64,000 bases of DNA from Dehalococcoidia bacterium (GCA_020853755.1 JADYYG010000043.1:147259-211258); one strand, 5' to 3'; positions 16,993 through 26,790 are shown, counted from the first letter of the stretch. The notes: generated from the letters alone by a model not told the origin. Translations and numbers: made by a program.

Positions 16993-17731
16993 CCGACACC
17001 CCCTTCAGCACACTCCACTCGAGGAGTTCCGACACATCATCGAACGTGAAATCTGGCGTGACGCCCTCTGCATCGGGCCTCGAACGCTTCCACGCCGTGG
17101 CCATGCCGAAGGCCTGCGCCCCGGCAATGTCTTCGGCAAGCGAATTGCCCACCATCACTGTCCGCGTGCCGGTCTCGCCGAGGTCGCTCAGGGCGCGCTC
17201 GAAGATGGCCGGGTGTGGCTTCAGGTAGCCCACTTCGACACTGACCACGTTCGCATCCCAGCCGATATCGAGGCCAGCTGCCTTCAGGTCGTCGCGGAAG
17301 CGCTCACCGCCAAACGCGCGGTTCGTGATAATGCCAAGTTTGAAGCCGCGGCTGCGGAGCGTGTCGAGAAGTTGCCGTGCGCCGGGATAGGCCGCCTTCC
17401 CGCCTTCCGGGCCGGAGACGTAAATCGCTTCCATGAGAGCCGCTGCGGATTCGAGCGAAAGCTCCACGCCACGCGCACGAAGGGCGTCCCGCGCGATGGC
17501 CGCGTAGTCTGGCTCCCTGCGGTCAGTTTGGCGCGCCTCGCGCATGGCTCCTTCGAGCGAATCCCAGGCAACCCGGGCGACCAGCGCCGGATCCTTCACA
17601 GGCATCGAAATTGACGCGAGGAACGCCTGCGCACGCTCAGCCGCAAGCCTGCGGAACTTTGCCGGAGGCGGAGCATCCGCGGCGTGCCAGAGCGTATCGC
17701 CGATGTCGAAGAGGACGGCCCGGAACGCCAT
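16985..17731 (-). CDS. HAD-superfamily hydrolase
   Basis: A 248-residue phosphatase-like protein with the HAD motifs FDIGDTL (I), ITNR (II, with Asn replacing the more common Ser), and GYLKPHPAIFERAL followed by VMVGNSLAEDIAGA (III-IV). A helical cap lies between motifs I and II. The substrate is unknown. The ATG at 17731 begins the conserved part (MAFRAVLFDIGDTLWHA); the open frame upstream of it has no similarity. It overlaps argH by 8 bases. A second HAD paralogue lies at 27236-27925. Confidence 0.9.
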   Translation of the reverse strand: MAFRAVLFDIGDTLWHAADAPPPAKFRRLAAERAQAFLASISMPVKDPALVARVAWDSLEGAMREARQTDRREPDYAAIARDALRARGVELSLESAAALMEAIYVSGPEGGKAAYPGARQLLDTLRSRGFKLGIITNRAFGGERFRDDLKAAGLDIGWDANVVSVEVGYLKPHPAIFERALSDLGETGTRTVMVGNSLAEDIAGAQAFGMATAWKRSRPDAEGVTPDFTFDDVSELLEWSVLKGVSVG

Positions 17732-17838
17732 CGGTGAACATCCCTCACTGACCCAGAGCGGCCGGCGTCCAGATGTTCGCACGCGTGCTCGCCTCGGGCC
17801 AACAAACACGGGCGACCTGCCCAGAGTGAGCCCGGCGC

Positions 17839-17844
17839 TACAAT
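17839..17844 (+). promoter_or_regulatory. -10 hexamer TACAAT, leaderless-type promoter of the glycogen operon
   Basis: TACAAT followed by 6 bases (CGGACG) and the ATG of the phosphorylase gene, with no ribosome site. The rest of the 119-base gap to the divergent HAD gene shows no clear -35. Confidence 0.5.
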
Positions 17845-17850
17845 CGGACG

Positions 17851-20388
17851 ATGCGTCTCCGTGCCTCCCGCACCTTTTTCGCCGAGCCGGCCCTGCCACA
17901 GCCGTTGGCCGGCCTCGCCCGCATCGCTTCGAACCTCTACTGGACCTGGAACACGGATGCGGCAGCCCTCTTCGCCCGCATCGACCCGGCACTCTGGGAT
18001 GCCACCCAACACAACCCGGTTGCCGTGCTCCAGCGCACCCCGGCCGAAACCTGGGACGAACTGGCCGCCGATGAGGGCTTCGTCGCCCACCTCGAACGGG
18101 TCAGCCAGGCGTTCGACGAGTACCTGCGCCGCGAACCCATCGTCTCGGTCCCGGGCGCTTCGGCGAGTGAGCCAATCGCGTACTTTTCACTTGAGTTCGC
18201 TCTCACCGAGAGCTTCCCGAACTACTCCGGGGGCCTCGGTATTCTCGCCGGCGACCACCTGAAGTCCGCCTCGGATCTTGGCATCCCGCTCGTGGGCGTG
18301 GGGCTGCTGTACCACTTCGGCTACTTCCACCAGCGGCTCGGCCCGGACGGCTGGCAGCAGGAAGAGTACCGGTCCATCGACTCGTCTCTCCAGCCGCTCG
18401 AACCTGTGAACCTCGCCGATGGCTCGCGACTGCGCGTCGACATCCCGCTGGACGGGCGCACCGCCGTCGCCGAAGTCTGGCGACTCCAGGTCGGCAAGAT
18501 ACCGCTCTACCTCCTCGACACCGACGTTGAGCCGAACATCCCAAGCGACCGCGAACTCTCGGGCCGGCTGTACGGCGGCGATTCGGAGATGCGCATCGCC
18601 CAGGAGGTCATCCTCGGTATCGGCGGCGTCCGGGCGCTGAAGGCGATGGGGCTGTCGCCTTCCGCCTGCCATATGAACGAGGGGCATTCCGCGCTCCTCG
18701 GCCTGGAACGGACGCGCATCCTGATGGAAGAAGCGGGCGCCACGTTCGCCGAAGCCCGTCTGCCCGTCTCGGCGGCGACCGCATTTACGACCCACACCGC
18801 GGTCGCCGCAGGCATCGACCTGTTCTCGCCCGACCTCGTGATGCGCTACCTAGGCGAGTATTCGGCCTCGATGGGTCTTGCCCGCGAAGAATTGCTCGGC
18901 CTCGGCCGCACCAACCCGGCCGACGAGAACGAACCGTTCTCAATGGCGATGCTGGGCCTGCGACTGAGCGGCTTTCGGAACGGAGTTTCGAAGTTGCACC
19001 GGGGCGTCTCCCAGCACCTCTGGGAAGCGGCCTGGCCGAACCTCCCGCGCGAACAGGCGCCGATCGACTCGGTCACCAACGGCGTCCACCTGCCGACGTG
19101 GGTCTCCCACGACATAGCCGACCTGTTCGACCGCTACGTGGGGCCCGCCTGGCGCGAAGACCCCGCCGCAGCCAACTGGGGCCGCATCGATGAGGTGCCG
19201 GACGAAGAGCTCTGGCGCATCCACGAACGGGAACGCGGAAAGCTCGTGGCCCGCGCGCGGAAGCAGCACGCCGAAGCACTGATGGCGCGTGGTCTGTCCG
19301 CTTCGTCAGGAAGCGCCGGCCAGGCCCTCGATGCCCGCATACTGACCGTTGGATTCGCCCGCCGCTTCGCCGGCTACAAGCGCGCGACCCTGCTCTTCCG
19401 CGACCCGGAACGGCTTGCCGCCATCGTGAATCACGCCGAGCGGCCCGTACAGTTCATCTTTGCCGGCAAAGCGCACCCGCGGGACGAACCGGCGAAGGCG
19501 CTCATCCGCGAGGTCGTGAACCTCAGCGCCCGGCCCGAATTCCGCGACCGGCTCGTCCTCCTCGAGGACTACGACATGGAGATCGCGCGGGCGCTCGTCC
19601 AGGGCTGCGACCTCTGGCTGAACACGCCGCTGCGCCCGCTTGAAGCCAGCGGCACCAGTGGGATGAAGGCGTTCGCGAACGGGGCGCTCAATATGAGCGT
19701 TCGCGACGGCTGGTGGTGGGAAGCGTACAAGCCCGGGCTCGGCTGGGCCGTTGGACGCTCCCGGGTAGATGACGACCCCGAAGCGCAGGACGCCTTCGAC
19801 TCGAACTCCATCTACGACCTTTTCGAGAACGAGGTAACCGAGGCCTTCTACGGCCGCGATGGCGACGGCATCCCTCGCGAGTGGCTCCGGCGCGTGAAAG
19901 CTTCGATCCAGGCATTCGGGCCGGTGTTCAACACCAACCGGATGGTGGGCGAATACGCCGCGCGAGCCTACGCGCCGGCTGTAGGTTCATGGCACGCCCT
20001 CACGGCCGGGAACCTCCGGCGTGCACGGACCCTCGCCGCCGATCTCGGCGACATCCGTGAGCGCTGGGATGCCGTGAAGGTCACCGGCGTCACACACGCG
20101 CTCACCGCCGGCGTGGCCGAAGTGACCGCGACGCTTGAATCTGACGGCCTCCCGGTCGAGAGCCTCCGCGTGGACTTGATTTTCGGCAGCGTGAACGAAG
20201 CCGGCGACCTGCGAGCGCAGGGTGAGGTTCGCCTCGTCCCGGTTTCGACCGGCCCCGGGGGAGTCGTCACGCTCCATGGTTCCGCGCGGTTCCAGGGCAG
20301 CGGCCGCCTCGGATACACGATCCGCGTGCTGCCCCAACCTGAGGGCCTGCACGATCCGTTTGCGCCCGGTTTGGCACACTGGGCATAG
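17851..20388 (+). CDS. glgP: Alpha-glucan (glycogen/maltodextrin) phosphorylase, GT35
   Basis: Releases glucose-1-phosphate from glycogen or maltodextrins using PLP. The 845-residue protein belongs to the shorter bacterial/archaeal GT35 type (TIGR02094 style). It starts with an N-terminal DUF3417-like region (LAGLARIASNLYWTWN). Next come YFSLEFALTESFPNYSGGLGILAGDHLKSASDLG and HMNEGHSALLGLER, and the PLP-lysine motif EASGTSGMK606AFANGALN. The last 150 residues form a beta-rich C-terminal domain. It is the first of four tightly linked genes. A TACAAT element 6 bases before the ATG suggests a leaderless operon transcript. Confidence 0.95.
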   Translation: MRLRASRTFFAEPALPQPLAGLARIASNLYWTWNTDAAALFARIDPALWDATQHNPVAVLQRTPAETWDELAADEGFVAHLERVSQAFDEYLRREPIVSVPGASASEPIAYFSLEFALTESFPNYSGGLGILAGDHLKSASDLGIPLVGVGLLYHFGYFHQRLGPDGWQQEEYRSIDSSLQPLEPVNLADGSRLRVDIPLDGRTAVAEVWRLQVGKIPLYLLDTDVEPNIPSDRELSGRLYGGDSEMRIAQEVILGIGGVRALKAMGLSPSACHMNEGHSALLGLERTRILMEEAGATFAEARLPVSAATAFTTHTAVAAGIDLFSPDLVMRYLGEYSASMGLAREELLGLGRTNPADENEPFSMAMLGLRLSGFRNGVSKLHRGVSQHLWEAAWPNLPREQAPIDSVTNGVHLPTWVSHDIADLFDRYVGPAWREDPAAANWGRIDEVPDEELWRIHERERGKLVARARKQHAEALMARGLSASSGSAGQALDARILTVGFARRFAGYKRATLLFRDPERLAAIVNHAERPVQFIFAGKAHPRDEPAKALIREVVNLSARPEFRDRLVLLEDYDMEIARALVQGCDLWLNTPLRPLEASGTSGMKAFANGALNMSVRDGWWWEAYKPGLGWAVGRSRVDDDPEAQDAFDSNSIYDLFENEVTEAFYGRDGDGIPREWLRRVKASIQAFGPVFNTNRMVGEYAARAYAPAVGSWHALTAGNLRRARTLAADLGDIRERWDAVKVTGVTHALTAGVAEVTATLESDGLPVESLRVDLIFGSVNEAGDLRAQGEVRLVPVSTGPGGVVTLHGSARFQGSGRLGYTIRVLPQPEGLHDPFAPGLAHWA

Positions 20389-20401
20389 GAGGCCCTGACC
20401 T

Positions 20402-22012
20402 ATGGCGGGAACCGCAACCTTCGTCCTTCACACGCACCTGCCCTACTGCCGACTGGCTGGCCGCTGGCCGCACGGAGAAGAATGGATCCACGAGGCTCTA
20501 CTCGAGTGCTACCTCCCGCTCCTCAACGGCTTCCGGGCGCTCAGCCGCGAAACCGCGAAGCCCCTCGGCGTGACTATCAACATCACGCCGATCCTTGCCG
20601 AGCAACTCGGTGACCCGCTGGTCAAGCAGCATTTCAACGAGTACCTCGGCGAGCGGCTGCGGCGCGCAAATAGCGATGTCGCACGCTTCCCGACAGGCTC
20701 GCAACTGCACCAAACCGCCCTCTTCCATACCGAGCGGTTCGAAGCCGTGCGCGACCTCTGGGAAACGCTGGGGGGTGACCTGCTCGGCGCGTTCGGCGAA
20801 CTCGAAGCCTCCGGCCACCTCGAAATTGCCACCTGCGCAGCGACCCACGGTTACCTGCCATTGCTCGAAGACGATGCGGCCGTGCGCTTCCAGGTCGAAA
20901 CCGGCGTGCGCACGCACGAGCGCAACTTCGGCCGGCCACCGCGCTCGTTCTGGCTGCCGGAATGCGCCTACAAGCCCGGCATCGAACGCTTCCTCGAAGC
21001 GGCGGGCATCAAGGTCTTCTTCGTCGAAACCCACCTGGTTACCGGTGGGACGGCGCGCGGCAAGGCGCTCGGCGGCATGGTGGGCCCCTACCCGCCGCTC
21101 AGCGCGAGCGACCGTCGTCCAGCCGACGCCGGCCCGCACCGGGGAACAACGTTCCGTCCGTACTGGGCGGGTGATTCCCGGGTCGCGGTGATGGCACGGA
21201 ACGAACAAACCGGCCTCCAGGTCTGGTCGGCGGCCCACGGCTATCCCGGGGATGGCGCCTACCGCGAGTTCCACCGCAAAGACCCGGTCTCAGGCCTGCA
21301 TTACCACCGCGTGACCGGCCCCGGCGTGGACCTCGGCGAGAAAGCCGAATACGTCCCCTCGGCGGCGGCGGCGAAGGCGCAGGAACACGCTGCCCACTTC
21401 GCTTCCCTGCTCAAGCGCGAGCTCTACCTGTACGAAAGCGGCGCCGGCGAGCACGGTAACCTCATGGCTTCGTACGATACCGAGCTGTATGGGCACTGGT
21501 GGCTCGAAGGGGTGCAGTGGCTCACGCACGTGCTTCGGACACTCTCCCGGGATCCGGACGTGGCGCTCACGACGGCGGACAGCGTCATCGCCAGCGACCC
21601 GCCGGTGGCCTCGATTGAACTCCCGGAAGGCTCCTGGGGCGCCGGCGGCGACCACCGCACATGGCTAAACGATCAGACCGCGTGGACCTGGCCCGAGATT
21701 CGGCGCCGCCAGCAGCGCGCCCACCAGTTGCTGGCCACGAACTCCGAATTGAGCCGCCAACTCGCCCGCGAGCTGCTCCTCCTCCAGTCATCCGACTGGC
21801 AGTTCCTGATGACGACCAGGCAGGCGAACGAGTACGCCATCGAGCGCTTCAACAGCCACTGCGCGCGCTTCGACGCCATCGCAGGTGCTATTGAAGGCGG
21901 GTCAGCCGGGTTCGCCTCCGAACTGGCGCAACTCGAGCACCTCGACAACCCGTTCGCGGACATCAATCCTTCGCTGTTCGCTGCACCCGCCGAGGGGGTG
22001 CTCAGCCCGTGA
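20402..22012 (+). CDS. GH57 1,4-alpha-glucan branching enzyme
   Basis: Introduces alpha-1,6 branches during glycogen synthesis. The 536-residue protein starts AGTATFVLHTHLPYCRLAGRWPHGEEW, the typical GH57 entry. The probable nucleophile is E187 in FWLPECAY, and the acid/base is D359 in ASYDTELYGHWWLEG. These match E184 and D353 of the Thermus branching enzyme. A DUF1957-like C-terminal helical domain follows (SELSRQLARELLLLQSSDWQFLMTT), also typical of GH57 branching enzymes. AGGAGG lies 9 bases before the ATG. Its stop overlaps the next GH57 gene. Confidence 0.93.
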   Translation: MAGTATFVLHTHLPYCRLAGRWPHGEEWIHEALLECYLPLLNGFRALSRETAKPLGVTINITPILAEQLGDPLVKQHFNEYLGERLRRANSDVARFPTGSQLHQTALFHTERFEAVRDLWETLGGDLLGAFGELEASGHLEIATCAATHGYLPLLEDDAAVRFQVETGVRTHERNFGRPPRSFWLPECAYKPGIERFLEAAGIKVFFVETHLVTGGTARGKALGGMVGPYPPLSASDRRPADAGPHRGTTFRPYWAGDSRVAVMARNEQTGLQVWSAAHGYPGDGAYREFHRKDPVSGLHYHRVTGPGVDLGEKAEYVPSAAAAKAQEHAAHFASLLKRELYLYESGAGEHGNLMASYDTELYGHWWLEGVQWLTHVLRTLSRDPDVALTTADSVIASDPPVASIELPEGSWGAGGDHRTWLNDQTAWTWPEIRRRQQRAHQLLATNSELSRQLARELLLLQSSDWQFLMTTRQANEYAIERFNSHCARFDAIAGAIEGGSAGFASELAQLEHLDNPFADINPSLFAAPAEGVLSP

Positions 22013-23241
22013 CGCACTGGGCGCAACTTTTGCACTTCTACCAGCCGCCGACCCAGACGCATGAGGTGCTCGTGCGTGTCGCGAACGAGTCGTACCGCCC
22101 GCTCCTGAAGGTCCTCGGACGTCATCCGAATGCCCGCGTCGCGGTGAATATCCAGGGCGTACTCACGGAACTGCTGCTGGAGCACGGCCAGGGCGACATC
22201 GTGGACAGCCTTGCCCACCTTGCGAACCGTGGCATCGTCGAGTTCGTCGGGAGCGGGAAGTACCACCCGATCCTGCCGCTCATCCCGCGCGAGCGACGGC
22301 AGCAGTCCATCCGCGACAACGACGCTACGAACGGCGCGGCTTTCGGGGCCGCCTGGCAGCCGCGCGGCTTCTTCCCACCCGAGATGTGCTTCAGTCCCGA
22401 GATTGCGCCGGACATCGCGGCAAGCGGTCACGAATGGCTGATCGTGAGTGGCGTGAGCTGCCCAGGACCGTGGCCAACGAACCGGGTTCACCGCATCGAA
22501 GGAACTCCCGGTCTGGCCGTCCTCTTCCGCGACGATGTGCGGAGCAACAAGATCTCGTTCCGTGAGACCAGTCCCGATGCGTTCATCCACGACCTGCAGG
22601 AGGTTGGCGGCAACGAGGACGCCTACGTGGTGACCGCAATGGATGCCGAGACCTTCGGGCACCACATCGCCGGCTGGGAGACCGAGTTCCTCGACGCCAC
22701 GCTGGGCCTGCTGTCGCACCAGGGCCGCCGGGGAGCGCACCGCGTGCAGATGGCTTTCCCGAGCACGGTTGTCGCTGAGTACCCCACGGGCGATGTGGTG
22801 ATGCCGCATTCGGCGTCGTGGAGCACGAGCGAAGCGGACCTCGCGCACGGCAACCCGTTCCCGCTGTGGAAATCGCCGGACAACGCCCTCCATGCACGCC
22901 AGTGGGAGTACGTCGACCACTGCCTCGCGCTAACGCGTACAGCCTGCCTGCATGCCTCAGACGGCGAAGCCCGCACCTATGCGCTGATCGCGAGCGAACG
23001 CCTGGAGCCAGCCCTGCACAGCTGCCAGTTCTGGTGGGCCAGCCGGCGGCCGATGTGGGACTTTACGATGGTGCACAGGGGGTTGCTGCTGTTGAGCGAA
23101 GTCGTCCTGAACGCCGCCCATTCCATCGCGGTGGGCGAAGCGCCCGAGTCCGTGAAACACGAAGCCCGCTGGCGTGCCGCCGCAGCCAACGAACTCCGGC
23201 TCGCCATCGAACACGAGCTTGTGGAGAGCCGTCGGCCATGA
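22009..23241 (+). CDS. GH57 family glycoside hydrolase (alpha-amylase/glucanotransferase-like)
   Basis: A 410-residue GH57 barrel protein without the extra C-terminal domain of the neighbouring branching enzyme. It starts MTHWAQLLHFYQPPTQ. The probable nucleophile is E125 in FFPPEMCFSPE and the acid/base D212 in TAMDAETFGHH; both are conserved. It most resembles the short GH57 proteins usually called alpha-amylase. Whether it hydrolyses or transfers alpha-glucan is unknown. Position between the branching enzyme and GlgA, with 4-base overlaps on both sides, indicates a role in glycogen turnover. No signal peptide, so it is cytoplasmic. Confidence 0.9.
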   Translation: MTHWAQLLHFYQPPTQTHEVLVRVANESYRPLLKVLGRHPNARVAVNIQGVLTELLLEHGQGDIVDSLAHLANRGIVEFVGSGKYHPILPLIPRERRQQSIRDNDATNGAAFGAAWQPRGFFPPEMCFSPEIAPDIAASGHEWLIVSGVSCPGPWPTNRVHRIEGTPGLAVLFRDDVRSNKISFRETSPDAFIHDLQEVGGNEDAYVVTAMDAETFGHHIAGWETEFLDATLGLLSHQGRRGAHRVQMAFPSTVVAEYPTGDVVMPHSASWSTSEADLAHGNPFPLWKSPDNALHARQWEYVDHCLALTRTACLHASDGEARTYALIASERLEPALHSCQFWWASRRPMWDFTMVHRGLLLLSEVVLNAAHSIAVGEAPESVKHEARWRAAAANELRLAIEHELVESRRP

Positions 23242-24617
23242 AGATCCTCTTCGCGTCGGCCGAAGTGGACCCGTTCTCGAAGGTCGGCGGACTCGCCGAC
23301 GTAGCGGCTGCGCTCCCCCAGCGCCTGCTCGAAATTGGTCATGACATCCGAGTGGTTTCCCCGGCGCACCGGAAGTCGATGCCGGCCCACGCAGCCAGCG
23401 AGGTCCATCGCTCCTACGTCGTGCCGCTCCCGGGGAAGGACCGCGAGGTCGACATTGCCACCGTGGGCGGAGCGGGCGGTGTGCCCGTCGACCTCGTCGC
23501 TGAGAGCCACTACTTCGACCGCCCGGGCGTCTATGGCGAAGCCGACGACCTGCTTCGCTACCAATTCTTCTGCCGCGCCGTCATCGAGATGCTCAAGCAC
23601 GATGACTGGATCCCGGACATCATCCATATCAACGACTGGCACACGGCGCCGCTGGCCTTCGCCCTGCGCAACCTCTCGTGGAATCATCCCCGGCTGCGCG
23701 GCGTCGCCTCGGTCTTCACCATCCACAACCTCCGCTACCGCGGGCCGGATGAACTGAACGACTTCCTGGCCCAGGCCATCTACTACAGCGACATCGTCAC
23801 AACGGTGAGCCCGACCTACGCCCGCGAGATCCTCACTCACGAATACGGCGAAGGCCTCGAATCGCTGCTCTCTCTGCGCGGCGACGCGTTGCGCGGCATC
23901 CTCAACGGCCTCGACAGCGATCTCTTCAATCCGCGCACCGACCCGCACGTCATGGAGCAGTACGACCTCGCCTCGCTCGAACTGCGCGACGTGAACCGCG
24001 CGGCGCTCCGGGCCGAACTGAAGCTCCCGGACCTCGACGGGCCTGTCCTTGCGATGGTCACCCGCCTGACGGAACAGAAGGGCATCGACCTCGTCCTCCG
24101 TGCGCTGCCGGAGATCATCGCCGCCCACGGACAACTCGTAGTCCTCGGCGATGGCGATCGCTGGTTGAAGGAGGAACTGGAGCGGCTCGAGGATGAGCAC
24201 CGCAGCCACGTCCGGCTGGTGGCGCGCTTCGATGAAGGCCTCGCCCAGCGCATCTACGCGGGCTGCGACATCTTCCTGATGCCCTCGCGGTACGAGCCGT
24301 GCGGGCTCGGACAGCTCATCGCCATGCGCTACGGCGCCGTCCCCATCGGGCGCCGCACCGGCGGCCTCGCCGACACCATCCTCGACCTCGACGAGCACCC
24401 GGAAACAGGCACCGGCTTCCTCTTCGACCAGTTCAGCACGGTGGACTTCGCCGCCGCCTTCGAGCGTTCGGTTCGCGCCTTCCGTGACGAACCAACCTGG
24501 CTGCGGCTGCAGCAGAACGGGATGAGCCGCGACTACTCGTGGCGGGCCAGCGCCAACCAGTACGTCGACTCCTACATCGCCGCCCTTCGCGCCCGCGGCA
24601 TCGTGCCGCTCGAATGA
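23238..24617 (+). CDS. glgA: Glycogen synthase (GT5)
   Basis: Extends alpha-1,4-glucan chains from ADP- or UDP-glucose. The 459-residue protein starts MKILFASAEVDPFSKVGGLADVAAALP, containing the K-x-G-G-L donor-binding motif. The C-terminal GT-B half has VTRLTEQKGIDLV and the E-x7-E region PSRYEPCGLGQLIAMRYGAVPIGRRTGGLADT. It is slightly shorter than E. coli GlgA. The start is the ATG overlapping the previous stop (ATGA), although the frame is open upstream. Together with the phosphorylase and two GH57 enzymes it forms a complete synthesis and mobilisation set except for glgC, which is not in the window. UDP-glucose from galU is a possible donor. Confidence 0.95.
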   Translation: MKILFASAEVDPFSKVGGLADVAAALPQRLLEIGHDIRVVSPAHRKSMPAHAASEVHRSYVVPLPGKDREVDIATVGGAGGVPVDLVAESHYFDRPGVYGEADDLLRYQFFCRAVIEMLKHDDWIPDIIHINDWHTAPLAFALRNLSWNHPRLRGVASVFTIHNLRYRGPDELNDFLAQAIYYSDIVTTVSPTYAREILTHEYGEGLESLLSLRGDALRGILNGLDSDLFNPRTDPHVMEQYDLASLELRDVNRAALRAELKLPDLDGPVLAMVTRLTEQKGIDLVLRALPEIIAAHGQLVVLGDGDRWLKEELERLEDEHRSHVRLVARFDEGLAQRIYAGCDIFLMPSRYEPCGLGQLIAMRYGAVPIGRRTGGLADTILDLDEHPETGTGFLFDQFSTVDFAAAFERSVRAFRDEPTWLRLQQNGMSRDYSWRASANQYVDSYIAALRARGIVPLE

Positions 24618-24639
24618 GCGCTGCTATGCTGGCCACTCG

Positions 24640-26064
24640 GTGAACACCATCCACATCGTCGGCCTCGGTCCGGGCGACCCGCGCCAGGTCACACTGGAAA
24701 CGCGCGAATTGCTCGCCAGCGGCATCCCGGTCCTGTTGCGCACACGCCACCACCCATCGGCCGAAGTGCTGGCGCCCGGCGCGCCAAACTGCGACGACCT
24801 CTACCGTAGCGGCGCCGACTTCGACTCTGTTTACGCCGCGGTAGCCGAACGGGCCTGCACGATGGCCGCGGCCAGCGACCTGATCTTCGCCGTGCCGGGG
24901 CACCCACTCTTCGCCGAGCGCGCGGTCTCACTGATTCTCGATCGAGCCGCGGAGGCTGGCCTCGCTGCGCGCGTCTACCCGGCAGTGAGCTTCGTCGATG
25001 TCGCGGCCGCCGCGCTCAGGTTCGATTTCGCGACCGTCCAGGTGTGCGATGCGACCGCCTTCCGCTTCGATCCCCGCCGTCCGGCCCTGGTCCACCAGGT
25101 GTACGACCGCGACACGGTGACCGCGTTGAAGCTGGCCCTGCTCGACGTCCTCCCGGCTGCACACGAAGTAACGCTGCTGAGCGGCCTCGGCACGCCGGAA
25201 GAGCGCATCGTTCGCCTGCCTCTCGAGACGCTGGACCACCGGCCGTTCGGTTACCTCGACACGCTCTACGTCCCGGCGATCGACGCGCTCGACGACCTGC
25301 GGCGGATGGACGGACTTGTTGACGTGGTTGCGCGGCTGCATGCACCAGACGGCTGCCCATGGGACCGCGAGCAGACCCACGAGTCGCTGCGGCCGCACCT
25401 GCTCGAAGAATCGTACGAGGCCCTGGAAGCCATCGACCGCGACGACCCGACGGCCCTCACCGAGGAACTCGGCGACGTGCTCCTCCAGGTCCTGATGCAC
25501 GCAGAGGTCGGCGCCCGGAACGAGACGTTCGTGCTCGCCGACGTGGTCGAGCACATTGCGCGCAAACTCATCAGCCGCCACCCGCACGTCTTCGGCGAGG
25601 GTTCAGCCTCGACGGCGGAAGAGGTCTACCAGAACTGGGAGCAGCTCAAGAAGAAGGAGAAGCCGCGCGACTCCATCCTCGACGGGGTCCCGCAGTCCCT
25701 CCCGGCGCTCGCGGCATCGCAATCGATCCAGGGGCGCGCGCGGCGTGTCGGTTTCGATTGGCCCGACATCGAAGGCCCACTCGACAAGCTCCGCGAGGAA
25801 ATCGCCGAGTTCGCCCATGCGGACGGAGCGTCCGAACGTGCCGACGAGTTCGGCGACATCCTGTTCGTCCTCGTGAACATCGCGGACCACCTTGGGATCG
25901 AGGCGGAGCAAGCGCTGCGGGGCGCCAACACGAAGTTCCGGCGGCGTTTCGCGCACGTCGAGCGGTTGGCCGCGGACAGGGGACTCGACCTGCGAGACCT
26001 CGACCTCCCGGCGCTCGACGCACTCTGGGATGAAGCGAAAGCGGTTGAGCGAGTCGGGTTGTGA
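24640..26064 (+). CDS. mazG: Tetrapyrrole-methylase/MazG fusion, nucleoside triphosphate pyrophosphohydrolase
   Basis: A 474-residue YabN-type protein. Residues 1-215 form a tetrapyrrole-methylase-like domain (NTIHIVGLGPGDPRQVTLETRELL, VPGHPLF). Residues about 225-465 form tandem MazG modules. The signature GCPWDREQTHESLRPHLLEESYEALEAI is in the first module, with metal-binding E-E-x2-E and ELGDVLLQ; a second DEFGDILFVLVNIADHL lies in the other. MazG hydrolyses non-canonical or excess NTPs and moderates ppGpp. GTG start; a TATGCT element lies 9 bases upstream. It follows glgA by 22 bases. Confidence 0.94.
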   Translation: MNTIHIVGLGPGDPRQVTLETRELLASGIPVLLRTRHHPSAEVLAPGAPNCDDLYRSGADFDSVYAAVAERACTMAAASDLIFAVPGHPLFAERAVSLILDRAAEAGLAARVYPAVSFVDVAAAALRFDFATVQVCDATAFRFDPRRPALVHQVYDRDTVTALKLALLDVLPAAHEVTLLSGLGTPEERIVRLPLETLDHRPFGYLDTLYVPAIDALDDLRRMDGLVDVVARLHAPDGCPWDREQTHESLRPHLLEESYEALEAIDRDDPTALTEELGDVLLQVLMHAEVGARNETFVLADVVEHIARKLISRHPHVFGEGSASTAEEVYQNWEQLKKKEKPRDSILDGVPQSLPALAASQSIQGRARRVGFDWPDIEGPLDKLREEIAEFAHADGASERADEFGDILFVLVNIADHLGIEAEQALRGANTKFRRRFAHVERLAADRGLDLRDLDLPALDALWDEAKAVERVGL

Positions 26065-26123
26065 GGCGGTTCGCTGCCGGGTAGGCTGTCTGTTGCAAGC
26101 AGCAACTTACCCAAGGAGTCACC

Positions 26124-26765
26124 GTGCCTTCTTCCACTGAATCAGTCATCACGCTCGAACGCTTCACGAAGGGCAAGTCGTTCCAGCAGTACCTCGATAG
26201 CGGCATCCGGAACAAGGACCTCTTCGAAAACAACTACAACGGTCTCACCATTTCCGAGGCCCAGGCGAAGGCGCTCAAGGCGCTCGTTGCCCTGCCGAAC
26301 GGCCCGCGCCGCGTCGTCGTCATCGGTGAGGACTGGTGCCCGGACGTCTACCGCGGCACGGGCGTCGCCCAGAAGATGGCCGAGGCGATGGGGATCGAGT
26401 TCCGCTTCTTCGAACGGGACCAGAACAAGGACATGATCGCCGAGTACCTCAAGGGCGGCGAGTTCGAGTCGATCCCGGTCTTCGTCTTTTATGACAAGGA
26501 TCAGAAGGAGATCGTTCACTTCATCGAGCGTCCGCAGCTCGCCAACGAGCAGATTCACGTCACCCGGGACGTCATCGGCGATGTAAGCCCGGCTGCCATC
26601 GCTGCCCGCCTCGGCCACGAACCGTCCGAGGAAGAGCTTGCCGCCGAGCGCGCGAAGAGCCGCGAACGGTACCTCACATGGCAGCGCGAGAGCGCCGAAT
26701 GGGCCAACTGGCGCGTCGCAACCGTCGATGAACTGATCTCGCTGATGCAGGCGAAGCTCAGCTAG
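26124..26765 (+). CDS. Thioredoxin-fold protein with single-cysteine active site
   Basis: A 213-residue protein resembling the thioredoxin-like family that carries WC[PG]D. The fold core begins RRVVVIGEDWC72PDVYRGTGVAQKMAEAMG, followed by FRFFERDQNKDMIAEYLKGGEFESIPVFVFYDKDQKEIVHFIERP, with the cis-Pro strand IPVFVFY. The second CxxC cysteine is replaced by Val75, so it cannot form the usual disulphide. It may be a peroxiredoxin-like thiol protein or a chaperone. AAGGAG is well placed before the GTG, and a TAGGCT element lies further up. A terminator follows. Confidence 0.85.
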   Translation: MPSSTESVITLERFTKGKSFQQYLDSGIRNKDLFENNYNGLTISEAQAKALKALVALPNGPRRVVVIGEDWCPDVYRGTGVAQKMAEAMGIEFRFFERDQNKDMIAEYLKGGEFESIPVFVFYDKDQKEIVHFIERPQLANEQIHVTRDVIGDVSPAAIAARLGHEPSEEELAAERAKSRERYLTWQRESAEWANWRVATVDELISLMQAKLS

Positions 26766-26790
26766 CGGCTCACGCCCTTTCGAACCTGAG

